This document shows, piece after piece, positions 1 through 7,677 of a DNA stretch of 64,000 nucleotides. Source of the DNA: Rhodophyticola sp017644125 (GTDB lineage: Bacteria > Pseudomonadota > Alphaproteobacteria > Rhodobacterales > Rhodobacteraceae); NCBI RefSeq assembly GCF_042140125.1, contig NZ_CP159473.1. One strand, written 5' to 3'. Position 1 is the first letter of the stretch, and every line of letters starts with the position of its first letter. The notes below the pieces were generated by a model. It saw only the letters and a list, made by a program, of their open reading frames with translations. It ran no database searches and was not told where the DNA came from. The position numbers and the translations under genes were made by a program.

Positions 1-17
1 AGACAGTCAATCTCCAT
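1..17 (-). CDS. ybeY: ybeY start, cut by window edge (tentative)
   Basis: An ATG on the minus strand at 17-15 opens a reading frame that runs off the left edge after only five codons (M-E-I-D-C). The call rests on context: in alphaproteobacteria the endoribonuclease gene ybeY usually follows the phoH-like gene directly, and this frame starts about 100 bases after the phoH-like stop. The upstream G-rich stretch (GGGCGG) is a weak ribosome binding site. Too little sequence is visible to test for the YbeY zinc-binding motif. Confidence 0.35.
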
Positions 18-118
18 GGAACCGCCCTTGGAAAACCCGCCGACCCGGCAGGCGGCGGAGGCCACCGCGCTTGCGCCACGCGTGAACGCGGCGCGTGCCC
101 GGTTCGAAACACACTCCG

Positions 119-1153
119 CTATGTCGCAGAGTCATCCGCGTCATAGGCCTCGATGATTTTGGCCACCATCGGATGGCGCACCACATCCTTGGCCGTGAAG
201 TAGTTGAAGCTGATCCCGTCGATATGACCCAGGATCCGCTCCGCCTCGGACAACCCGCTTGTGACGCCACGGGGCAGATCCACCTGGGACCGGTCGCCGG
301 TGATCACCATCCGGCTGCCCTGCCCCAGACGGGTCAGGAACATCTTCATCTGCATCGCGGTGGCGTTCTGCGCCTCGTCCAGCACGACATAGGCGTTGGA
401 GAGCGTCCGGCCCCGCATGAAGGCCAGCGGCGCGATCTCGATCTGCTTTTCCTCGATCAGTTTGGCCAGTTGCTTGCCGGGCAGGAAATCGTTCAGCGCA
501 TCGTAGAGCGGCTGCATGTAGGGATCGACCTTGTCCTTCATGTCTCCGGGCAGAAAGCCCAACCGCTCGCCCGCCTCGACCGCCGGGCGGCTGAGGATGA
601 TCTTGTCGACATGGCCGTTGATCATCTGGTTCACGGCCACGGCCACCGCCAGATAGGTTTTGCCCGTCCCGGCCGGGCCGATGCCGAAAGCCAACTCATT
701 GGCATAAAGCGCGCGAACATAGGCCTGCTGTGCCTGTGTCCGCGGTTCGATCGTTTTCTTCCGGGTGCGGATTTCGATATGATCGCCCGCATCGCCCCTG
801 AACAACTCGATCTGGTCACCGTCCCGGGCCCCGGTGCCTTCGGCCGAATTGCCGAGCCGGACCACCGCGTCGATATCGCCCGGGTCCAGACTTCTGCCCG
901 CTTCCGCACGCTCATACAGCTTTTGCAGCACCTCGCCCGCTTCGGCCCGGGCCTCCCCGAGCACCGCGAGCATGTTGCCGCGGCGCAGGATCTGGACGCT
1001 CATCAAATGCTCGATCTGTGCCAGGTTGCGGTCGAACTCTCCACACAGCTCGATGAGCAAACGGTTGTCGGGAAATTCCAGCAGCAGTTCCAGAGGAGGG
1101 TCAGACGGGTTCGCAGTCAGCGTGGACAGATCCAAAGAGAACTCCCAAATCAC
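119..1153 (-). CDS. phoH: PhoH-like ATPase (YbeZ type)
   Basis: Cytoplasmic P-loop NTPase of the PhoH/YbeZ family, thought to act with YbeY in RNA processing and ribosome maturation. Walker A GPAGTGKT lies at about residues 159-166 and Walker B LDEAQN at about 259-264, followed by the family block ITGDRSQVDLP. Length (344 aa) is normal for the family. The start is uncertain: GTG at 1153 has no clear ribosome binding site, whereas a TTG at 1135 sits six bases after GGGAG and would drop six residues. A terminator upstream (1248-1279) implies its own promoter in the short gap before the gene. Context (miaB upstream, probable ybeY downstream) matches the usual miaB-phoH-ybeY order, here split by two envelope genes. 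Confidence 0.93.
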   Translation of the reverse strand: MIWEFSLDLSTLTANPSDPPLELLLEFPDNRLLIELCGEFDRNLAQIEHLMSVQILRRGNMLAVLGEARAEAGEVLQKLYERAEAGRSLDPGDIDAVVRLGNSAEGTGARDGDQIELFRGDAGDHIEIRTRKKTIEPRTQAQQAYVRALYANELAFGIGPAGTGKTYLAVAVAVNQMINGHVDKIILSRPAVEAGERLGFLPGDMKDKVDPYMQPLYDALNDFLPGKQLAKLIEEKQIEIAPLAFMRGRTLSNAYVVLDEAQNATAMQMKMFLTRLGQGSRMVITGDRSQVDLPRGVTSGLSEAERILGHIDGISFNYFTAKDVVRHPMVAKIIEAYDADDSAT

Positions 1154-1247
1154 GAAAGCTTGCGATCAGTTTGGCAACCTTGGCCACGCAAAGCAACATC
1201 TTGTGGCTACGGCGACGGAAAAAGGCGGGTCTTGGGGTAACCGTCAC

Positions 1248-1279
1248 AAAAACGGGCGATCCCGCCCTGGAATCGCCCG
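1248..1279 (-). terminator. Rho-independent terminator after the lipoprotein gene
   Basis: On the minus strand, 8-bp arms CGGGCGAT and ATCGCCCG enclose an 11-base loop and are followed by five T. It ends the OmpA-like/lipoprotein transcript and separates it from the phoH-like gene. Confidence 0.75.
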
Positions 1280-1310
1280 TCAGGAAAAACATGCGTCTGG
1301 CACAAGGCGG

Positions 1311-1673
1311 TTATCGGCGGGGAATGCGATCCCGAATGCCGCTATCGGCACCGATATTTCCGACAATCGCGTTCGGCGGGGCAATCGGGGTGCACACAGG
1401 CAGACCGCTGCGCGGATCGCGACGGCGCGACCAGTAACCTTCCAGCCCGTCGTCGATCATCCAGATATGACACCCGTCCGGGTCCACATAGATCCCGGCC
1501 TCGAGTTGCGTCAACGATCCGGAATCGCGGCCCAGGTCATCGCCGATAGCCCGCAGTGGCGGGCCATCCCCGCGCGGGACCATCACGCTTTCGAAGGATT
1601 CCGTGCATCCCGCCAGCGCCAATGAACAGGCAATCATGATCGCCGGGGTCTTGAGGGTGTGAAGGCTGATCAT
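1311..1673 (-). CDS. Small lipoprotein with a DPDGC motif
   Basis: A predicted 120-residue lipoprotein of unknown function. The N-terminus is a short signal peptide with lipobox LAGC, Cys23 being the lipidation site. Residues 62-94 hold a block with DPDGC, an invariant Trp, EGY and a closing PVC. The same block occurs in the OmpA-like protein encoded immediately upstream, so the two look like partners or products of a local duplication. The start chosen (ATG at 1673) lies six bases after AGGTG; an in-frame ATG 18 bases upstream overlaps the stop of the preceding gene but would give a poorer signal peptide. The gene is co-transcribed with, and nearly overlaps, the OmpA-like gene, and a terminator follows it. 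Confidence 0.8.
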   Translation of the reverse strand: MISLHTLKTPAIMIACSLALAGCTESFESVMVPRGDGPPLRAIGDDLGRDSGSLTQLEAGIYVDPDGCHIWMIDDGLEGYWSRRRDPRSGLPVCTPIAPPNAIVGNIGADSGIRDRIPRR

Positions 1674-1678
1674 ACTGG

Positions 1679-2260
1679 TCACCTGTAACATACGATTTCG
1701 ACGCGGCGGTTCTGCTGCATGTTCGCCGCAGAGGTGTTGGGCACGAGAGGCTGGCGTTCGCCAAATCCGATTTCGCGCGCCACGCGCGCCCCCACCGACC
1801 GCGCCACGCCGGCAACCGAAGATGCACGACGCTGAGAAAGCCGGATATTGTATTCATCCGAAGCGCGGCTGTCGGTATGACCGTAGATCGCGTAAGCGAA
1901 AGCCCCGCCATTGCGGAAGAAATCCTCCAGCCGGGCCCGGCCCGAACTTGTCAGCCGGGCGCTATCGGTGTGAAACAACACATCCGAATTGGCCACGGCG
2001 CAGGTGTTGAATTCCATGCAGACGGGCCGCCCGTTCTGCGGGTTGACCCGGCCCTCCATATAGCCCTCCACGCCGCCATCGGCGACCCAGTGGTGGCAGC
2101 CATCGGGGTCGATCCAGATCGCAGGCTCCACGGTGCCGGTTATGGCTTGCTGCGCCTGCACAGCACCGCCCGAAGGCAACAGGGCAAACGCGCCGAGCGC
2201 CGCCCCGCAAAACGCTGTCCTCAGACCAAGCCCCAAGGTCGACCAAAAAAGTGAAACCAC
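1679..2260 (-). CDS. OmpA-family peptidoglycan-binding protein
   Basis: Secreted 193-residue protein: signal peptide (about 1-36, ending AVQA), a cysteine block with DPDGC at 49-81, then an OmpA C-terminal domain (about 90-193) with the landmarks FHTDSARL, YGHTDS and RRASSV that in this family bind diaminopimelate of peptidoglycan. It therefore probably anchors something to the cell wall in the periplasm or outer membrane; there is no N-terminal beta barrel. The start is GTG with GGGGGA seven bases upstream. The DPDGC block is shared with the lipoprotein encoded just downstream. The 237 bases upstream (to the miaB stop) are unusually AT-rich and should contain its promoter; I could not pick convincing -35/-10 boxes. 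Confidence 0.88.
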   Translation of the reverse strand: MVSLFWSTLGLGLRTAFCGAALGAFALLPSGGAVQAQQAITGTVEPAIWIDPDGCHHWVADGGVEGYMEGRVNPQNGRPVCMEFNTCAVANSDVLFHTDSARLTSSGRARLEDFFRNGGAFAYAIYGHTDSRASDEYNIRLSQRRASSVAGVARSVGARVAREIGFGERQPLVPNTSAANMQQNRRVEIVCYR

Positions 2261-2497
2261 GGCACATTCCCCCAGTTCTTAACATCTATGCGCCGGGTCG
2301 GCACGGCACAGCGCAAAACACCATTTATTCGCAGCAGGATAGCAAGTTTCGTAGGCTTGTGAAGCCGTTTTTACCAAATATAGTCTTGAGTGTGGAAACA
2401 CTGCCCCTAGATATGGGGGATTGTTTAAAAAGCTGTTTGATATTCGTATGAAAGCCCGTGTTTCGCGATCCCGCGTCGGACAGTCGGTGCCAAGATA

Positions 2498-3820
2498 TCA
2501 GATCAGCATCCCGGCCAGCGAGTTCGACGCGCTTGCGGTGATTCTCACCGGAGCGATCTGACCGCGCAAGGTTTCCGGGCCATCCACATGGACCGCGTGC
2601 AGATAATCCGACTTGCCGACCATCTGGCCCGGCATCCGGCCCGGTTTTTCGAACAGCACCCGCACCTCGCGCCCGACCATCCCGTCCTGTGCGGCGCGCT
2701 GCTGCTCTGACAGAAGCGCCTGAAGCCGTTGCAGCCGGTCATCGGCCTCCGTCTGATCCACGCCCGGCCGCTCGGCCGCAGGCGTACCGGGGCGCGCGGA
2801 GTACTTGAACGAGTAGGCCTGACCGTAGCCCACGGTTCTGACCAGATCGAGCGTCGCCTGGAAATCCGTCTCCGTTTCGCCGGGAAACCCGACGATGAAA
2901 TCGCCCGAAAGCAACAGATCGGGCCTTGCTTCGCGGATCCGGGCAATCAGACGGATATAGTGCTCGGCCGTATGTTTGCGGTTCATCGCCTTCAGGATCC
3001 GGTCGCTGCCCGATTGCACCGGAAGATGCAGATAGGGCATCAGCTTGGCGCAATCCCCGTGGGCCGCGATCAGATCGTCTTCCATGTCGTTGGGGTGGGA
3101 CGTGGTGAAGCGGATCCGTTCCAGCCCGTCGATCTCTGCCATCCGCCGGATCAGCCGGGCCAGGCCCCATTCCGCGCCGTCCGGCCCGGCGCCGTGATAG
3201 GCATTCACATTCTGGCCCAGAAGGGTGATCTCGCGCACCCCGCGTTCGACGAGATCCTGCGCTTCGTGCAACAGGCGCTCGACGGGCCGGGACACTTCCG
3301 CGCCGCGCGTATAGGGCACCACGCAGAACGCACAGAACTTGTCGCACCCTTCCTGCACGGTCAGAAAGGCGGTCGGCCCTCTCGGCGCCTTCCGCGTCTT
3401 CGGCAAATGCGCGAACTTGTCCTCTTCGGGGAAATCGGTATCCAGCGCCCGGCCGCCCTTGGCCAGTGTGTCCACCATCTCCGGCAAGCGATGATAGGTC
3501 TGCGGACCCACAACCAGGTCGACCATCGGCTGACGCCGGATGATCTCTTCGCCCTCGGCCTGGGCCACGCAGCCGGCGACCCCGATCTTGAGATCCGGGT
3601 TGGCGTCCCGCAACGGCCGGAACCGTCCAAGCTCGGAATACACCTTTTCCGCCGCCTTTTCGCGGATGTGGCAGGTATTCAGCAGGATCATGTCGGCGTC
3701 GTCGGGGGTGTCCGTCTGGACATATCCCTTCGACCCCAGTGCCTCCACCATGCGCTCGCTGTCATAGACATTCATCTGACAGCCATAGGTCTTGACATAA
3801 AGCTTCTTCGGCTCGGACAT
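2498..3820 (-). CDS. miaB: tRNA-2-methylthio-N6-dimethylallyladenosine synthase MiaB
   Basis: Radical-SAM methylthiotransferase that adds the methylthio group to N6-isopentenyladenosine at tRNA position 37. From the start used here (ATG 3820, 440 aa, the usual family length) the N-terminal cluster cysteines are Cys14 (TYGCQMN), Cys50 and Cys84. The radical-SAM triad CDKFCAFC is at Cys159, Cys163 and Cys166. A C-terminal TRAM-like segment follows from about residue 375. The frame extends 46 codons further upstream, but that extension has no family similarity. Transcribed leftwards, convergent with nothing; next downstream are the OmpA-like and phoH-like genes. Confidence 0.96.
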   Translation of the reverse strand: MSEPKKLYVKTYGCQMNVYDSERMVEALGSKGYVQTDTPDDADMILLNTCHIREKAAEKVYSELGRFRPLRDANPDLKIGVAGCVAQAEGEEIIRRQPMVDLVVGPQTYHRLPEMVDTLAKGGRALDTDFPEEDKFAHLPKTRKAPRGPTAFLTVQEGCDKFCAFCVVPYTRGAEVSRPVERLLHEAQDLVERGVREITLLGQNVNAYHGAGPDGAEWGLARLIRRMAEIDGLERIRFTTSHPNDMEDDLIAAHGDCAKLMPYLHLPVQSGSDRILKAMNRKHTAEHYIRLIARIREARPDLLLSGDFIVGFPGETETDFQATLDLVRTVGYGQAYSFKYSARPGTPAAERPGVDQTEADDRLQRLQALLSEQQRAAQDGMVGREVRVLFEKPGRMPGQMVGKSDYLHAVHVDGPETLRGQIAPVRITASASNSLAGMLI

Positions 3821-3945
3821 GAAACGGGCTCCGGTGGGGTCGACCGCCCGTGTACCCCATGGGCGCGCGGCCTTCAACGGCGCGTAATTGCAATCTTTAC
3901 GCTTGCGCGTCAGATTGGCCGGAAAGCGACGCAAGGTAGTGAACC

Positions 3946-4818
3946 ATGATTTATCCAAGCCTTGACGCGTTCCGTGCGGCGCCCCCGTCCGCCTTCGGCA
4001 AGGGGCCTTTCGCGATGATCATCGCAGAGGACGCAACCGAGGTCGTGTCCACGGTCATGCATGTCCTGCAACTTGGCTTTGCCCGTGTTTTCCTGATGGC
4101 GCCCGAGGGGCTCGACCTGCCGGAAAACGAACCCGAGATCGCCAATCAGGTGGACATCATCCGCCACCGCACCCGGCAGCCGGGGACGGTGGTGGATGCC
4201 GTGAACACGCTGATCGACAAGATCCCCGGCGAATGGCTGCATTACTGTTTCAACGGGGAATACCTGTTCTATCCGTTCTGCGAAGACCGCACCGTGGGGG
4301 AAGCGGTCTCCTTCGTGATGGAGGAAAGACGCAGCTCGATCCTGACCTATGTGATCGATCTCTATGCCGATGATCTGTCGCTTTATCCCGATGCTGTCTC
4401 GCTTGATACGGCGCATGTGGACGGGTCGGGATATTACGCCGCAACCAGACGGAATGAAGATGACGACGTGCTGGAACGTCAACTGAATTTCTATGGCGGG
4501 CTGCGCTGGCGGTTCGAGGAGCATGTGCCCGAACCGAAGCGCAAGATCGACCGGGTCGGTCTTTTCCGGGCGCGCCCGGGCTTGCGGCTGCGCGAAGACC
4601 ACACGCTGAACGATGAGGAAATGAACACCTATGCCTGCCCGTGGCATCATTCGATGTCGGCGGCCATCTGTTCGTTCCGCGTGGCCAAGGCGCTGCGCAC
4701 CAATCCCGGCTCGCGCGACGATATCCCCGATTTCCGCTGGCATAAATCGGTCAGGTTTCAATGGTCTTCGCAGCAATTGGCGCAGCTTGGGCTGATGGAA
4801 CCGGGGCAATGGTTCTGA
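3946..4818 (+). CDS. Conserved hypothetical, possibly glycosyltransferase-like
   Basis: A 290-residue soluble protein that I do not recognise with certainty. Its opening (start of a strand, then EDATEVVSTVMHVLQLGFARVFL) and the central HYCFNGEYLFYPF stretch resemble the layout of GT-A glycosyltransferases of the GT2_4 type found in Rhodobacteraceae, where an aspartate-rich D-x-D-E-F motif occupies the same place. Here the acidic motif is not intact, so enzyme activity is doubtful. There is no signal peptide or membrane segment. ATG at 3946 follows AAGG by nine bases. It is divergent from miaB and is followed after 22 bases by an MFS gene on the same strand. Confidence 0.7.
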   Translation: MIYPSLDAFRAAPPSAFGKGPFAMIIAEDATEVVSTVMHVLQLGFARVFLMAPEGLDLPENEPEIANQVDIIRHRTRQPGTVVDAVNTLIDKIPGEWLHYCFNGEYLFYPFCEDRTVGEAVSFVMEERRSSILTYVIDLYADDLSLYPDAVSLDTAHVDGSGYYAATRRNEDDDVLERQLNFYGGLRWRFEEHVPEPKRKIDRVGLFRARPGLRLREDHTLNDEEMNTYACPWHHSMSAAICSFRVAKALRTNPGSRDDIPDFRWHKSVRFQWSSQQLAQLGLMEPGQWF

Positions 4819-4840
4819 GACGACCCGCGCGGGCCGGACC

Positions 4841-6016
4841 ATGCGCCTGATCCGCGACCCGGCCATCCTTGCCCTGATGGGCATGCAGGTGACGGTCTGG
4901 GCCGGATTGTTCTACAGCTTTCCCGCGCTGGTTCTGCACTGGCAGACCGAATTTGGCTGGTCGACCGCGGAGATCATGGGCGCGTTCACGATTTCGATTG
5001 CCGTCTACGCCCTTGGCGCCCCGCTTTTCGGGCGGTTGATAGATCGCGGCGCGGCCCCGATCAGCATGCCCCTGGGCGCGGCCATCGGGGCCGGGCTGCT
5101 CGTGGCACTGGCATTCGCGGACACGCTTCTGGCCTTCTACCTGATCTGGGCGGCCATCGGGGCGACCATGGGCCTGACACTTTACGAGGCCTGTTTTGCC
5201 ATCGTTACCCGGGCGCGGGGCGCCGATGCACGGCGGGCGATCACCGCGATCACGCTGGTGGGCGGGTTCGCGAGCACCCTGGCCTATCCGCTGACCCACT
5301 GGCTGGCCGGGATCGGCAGCTGGCGCACCGCCATCTGCGCGATGGCGGCACTGGTGGTCCTCGTGGCCGCCCCGCTGGCACGTCTGGCGGCGCGCAAGCT
5401 GGAGGCGCAGGCGCGGGCACAGGCGCTGCCTACGGACACGGCGCCATCGCGACCCCGGCCATTCGTGCTGCACGTGCCCGGCTATTGGGCGATTGCGGGC
5501 GGCTTCGCTCTGGCGGCGCTGACCAGCGGCATCGTGCTCAGCCATCTGTTGCCGATCATGGCCGCGCAGGGCGTCAGCGACGATATGGCGATCCTTGCGG
5601 CCGCGGCGATCGGCCCGGCGCAGGTTGCCGGGCGGATGGCGATGATGGCCGTCGACAACCGGATCTCCGCGCTGCGGATCGCGCAAATCGCCATGGCGAC
5701 GCTGGCCCTGGGCGCGGTGATGATGGCCGCGGCGGGTTGGGTCGCGGCGCTGGTTCTGGCCTTCGGGGTCTTGCAGGGCGCGGGCTACGGTGTGGTCGGC
5801 ATCATGCGCCCGGTGGTGACCCGCGATATCCTCGGTCAGCGGGATTTCGGAGCCGTGTCGGGCGCGGTCTCTCTCCCGTCGCTGTTTCTGTTCGCGCTGG
5901 CCCCGTTTCTGGGCGCGGTGCTGTTCGATCTGGCGGGCTACGGTCCGGTCCTGCTGCTTTGCATGGCGGCACCAGTCGCGGGTGCGATCTTGCTGCAGAC
6001 GCTGGACCGCACATGA
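4841..6016 (+). CDS. MFS transporter
   Basis: A 391-residue inner-membrane protein made almost entirely of hydrophobic helices, in two halves of about six segments each. The halves are joined by a charged loop at about residues 185-210 (RKLEAQARAQA). Loop 2-3 carries FGRLIDRGA, a form of the major facilitator signature. The family moves small solutes by proton coupling; the substrate cannot be told from sequence. It starts 22 bases after the preceding hypothetical gene, so the two may be co-transcribed. Its stop lies beside the terminator of the opposing hsp20 gene. Confidence 0.88.
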   Translation: MRLIRDPAILALMGMQVTVWAGLFYSFPALVLHWQTEFGWSTAEIMGAFTISIAVYALGAPLFGRLIDRGAAPISMPLGAAIGAGLLVALAFADTLLAFYLIWAAIGATMGLTLYEACFAIVTRARGADARRAITAITLVGGFASTLAYPLTHWLAGIGSWRTAICAMAALVVLVAAPLARLAARKLEAQARAQALPTDTAPSRPRPFVLHVPGYWAIAGGFALAALTSGIVLSHLLPIMAAQGVSDDMAILAAAAIGPAQVAGRMAMMAVDNRISALRIAQIAMATLALGAVMMAAAGWVAALVLAFGVLQGAGYGVVGIMRPVVTRDILGQRDFGAVSGAVSLPSLFLFALAPFLGAVLFDLAGYGPVLLLCMAAPVAGAILLQTLDRT

Positions 6017-6044
6017 AAAAGCGCAGCCCCATGGGGACTGCGCT
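6016..6044 (-). terminator. Terminator of hsp20 (probably bidirectional)
   Basis: Stem AGCGCAG / CTGCGCT with an inner CCCC-AT-GGGG stem. On the minus strand the hairpin is followed by TTTTT. It lies between the convergent MFS and hsp20 genes. Confidence 0.75.
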
Positions 6045-6067
6045 CCGTGTCATCGCAAAGCGCGAGA

Positions 6068-6529
6068 TCAGGCCGTCACCGGCTCCGCATCGATCGCCTT
6101 GGGCGCAGTGCCGTTGATCTCGATCTGGCGCGGTTTCAGCGCCTCGGGCACTTCGCGGACCAGATCGATATGCAGCATCCCGTTTTCATGGGACGCGCCG
6201 GTCACCCGGACATGATCGGCCAGCTGGAAGCGTTTCTCGAACGCCCGCGTGGCAATCCCGCGGTGCAGGTAGGTGCGTGTCGTCTCCTCCTTCGCCTTGC
6301 GCGCCGTCACGACAAGCTCGGTCTCGCGCTGTTCCACGGCGAGATCGTCATCGGTGAAGCCCGCAACCGCAATCGAAATGCGATAGGCGTCTTCATCCGT
6401 CTTTTCGATATTGTAAGGGGGGTAGGTGCTGGTGCCCACGTCCTGGGTCATCACGCGGTCCAGCAAATCGGCCATGCGGTCAAAGCCGACGGTTGCCCGG
6501 TACAGGGGCGACAGATCATAAGTGCGCAT
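6068..6529 (-). CDS. Small heat-shock protein Hsp20/IbpA type
   Basis: ATP-independent holdase chaperone of 153 residues that keeps unfolding proteins soluble. The alpha-crystallin domain covers about residues 35-130 (YPPYNIEKTDEDAYRI, then AVAGF, then GIATRAFEKRF), followed by a short tail. The N-terminus MRTYDLSPLYR with a phenylalanine nearby is typical of alphaproteobacterial class A IbpA-like proteins. A GTG at 6532 directly precedes the chosen ATG; GGAGG lies eight bases upstream of the ATG. The leader folds as a ROSE-like thermosensor and a heat-shock-type promoter can be proposed upstream, so expression is probably controlled by temperature twice. Confidence 0.94.
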   Translation of the reverse strand: MRTYDLSPLYRATVGFDRMADLLDRVMTQDVGTSTYPPYNIEKTDEDAYRISIAVAGFTDDDLAVEQRETELVVTARKAKEETTRTYLHRGIATRAFEKRFQLADHVRVTGASHENGMLHIDLVREVPEALKPRQIEINGTAPKAIDAEPVTA

Positions 6530-6624
6530 CACGTTATCCTCCGTTTGAGCGACAACTCTCTTTTGTCAGGCGGTCCATATGCGAACCCGCCAAGGTCATG
6601 CCGCGGCCCCATCCGGGCACCACA
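6530..6624 (-). promoter_or_regulatory. ROSE-like RNA thermometer in hsp20 leader
   Basis: The last part of the leader (6556 down to 6533) forms a hairpin in which GTTGTC-G-CTC pairs with the Shine-Dalgarno strand GGAGGATAAC, leaving one bulged G. This reproduces the hallmark of ROSE elements, a U-(U/C)-G-C-U motif opposite the ribosome binding site with a bulged G. ROSE elements are known upstream of small heat-shock genes in alphaproteobacteria: the hairpin melts at high temperature and frees the site. The 5' limit given is inferred from the proposed promoter. Confidence 0.65.
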
Positions 6625-6630
6625 GCGCCC

Positions 6631-6662
6631 TATATGTGTGATACGGTTTTCGGCGTTTCAAG
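6631..6662 (-). promoter_or_regulatory. Candidate heat-shock (RpoH-type) promoter for hsp20
   Basis: On the minus strand, CTTGAAA (like the sigma-32 -35 box) is followed after about 15 bases by CACACATAT, a partial match to the -10 box CCCATnT. It would give a leader of roughly 95 bases. The -35 match is good and the -10 match moderate. Confidence 0.4.
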
Positions 6663-6666
6663 AGGG

Positions 6667-7515
6667 TCAGGGGCGGACAAACCGGGCGCCCGAGCTTTCG
6701 CGCCCGTCATTGCTGCCCGACAGGGTGCGGATCTGCGGCAGGGAGCGGACGAATTGCGCATTCGAACGGTCCAGCAGGTCCAGCAGCACCACAAGTTCAC
6801 CCTGCAACTCAGCCGACAGCGCCACCGGCTCATCCCCCCAATCGGCGAGGGCCGACACCACCGACACGACATTCATCTGCCCGTCCCGGTCCACCATGAC
6901 CGGCGAGCCGGAAGAACCCTGAACCACCGAGCAGGACAGGACCAGAATACCGGGATCCTCGGCCAGAACCTCGCAATCGTCCTCAAGCGAGGCATACTCC
7001 TCCCGCTCGGCGCCATAGGAGACGACCTGTACGACATCGCCGGGGCCGACACTGCCGCGTGTCGCGATCGGGCGAATGGTCTGTTCCGGGATCGCGCGGT
7101 CAAGCTGGAGAAGGGCCATGTCGGTGCGGATCCGGTTCAGATCATCGGGGCTGCCATAAGTGTAATCGGGATGCAGGATGCTTTTGCGAATGCCCCGGTG
7201 TGCGACGGCATAGCCATTTCTGAGCCCGGCGTTGAAGGACAGGGCCGCGTCGGGCCGGCGGGTCGCGCTGTCTTCGGGTCCGTCGAACAGGCAATGGGCC
7301 GCCGTCAGGACCAGATCGGGCGCGATCAGCGTGGCGGTGCAGAACCCCGCACCGGTATCCAGACGCCCCACCGCCTCCCATCCGCGCAGATCATGCGCCG
7401 AGTCCAGCGGCCGCAACGGCGTATCGGGTTCCACGGTGGGCAATCCCCGCGTCTGCGCCATTGCCGGACCCGCAAGCGCCAAGGCGATTGCAACGACGGG
7501 GAAAATGGCCTTCAT
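6667..7515 (-). CDS. Secreted trypsin-like serine protease
   Basis: A 282-residue exported peptidase of the chymotrypsin (S1) fold. The signal peptide is residues 1-20 (ending AMA). The catalytic triad is visible as His74 in TAAHC, Asp132 in TDMALL and Ser202 in GSSGSP. Paired cysteines flank the His and Ser regions. A C-terminal tail of about 50 residues follows. A GTG directly precedes the chosen ATG, as in hsp20. Transcribed leftwards toward hsp20; the stop is only a few bases from the proposed hsp20 promoter, so hsp20 could also receive read-through. Substrate unknown. Confidence 0.9.
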   Translation of the reverse strand: MKAIFPVVAIALALAGPAMAQTRGLPTVEPDTPLRPLDSAHDLRGWEAVGRLDTGAGFCTATLIAPDLVLTAAHCLFDGPEDSATRRPDAALSFNAGLRNGYAVAHRGIRKSILHPDYTYGSPDDLNRIRTDMALLQLDRAIPEQTIRPIATRGSVGPGDVVQVVSYGAEREEYASLEDDCEVLAEDPGILVLSCSVVQGSSGSPVMVDRDGQMNVVSVVSALADWGDEPVALSAELQGELVVLLDLLDRSNAQFVRSLPQIRTLSGSNDGRESSGARFVRP

Positions 7516-7677
7516 CACTGGGTCTCCGCAGGGAATTCCGCTTTTTCACTACCGGTCCAGTACGGCGAAAATGAGGCCGGGCGCGGTGATTGGACCGGGC
7601 CCGGCCCGCCGGTGAATGCGCACAGGCAGGACCGGGACAGAACCGGAACCGCGGCTATTCGCGGGCCCCGGTCGCGG

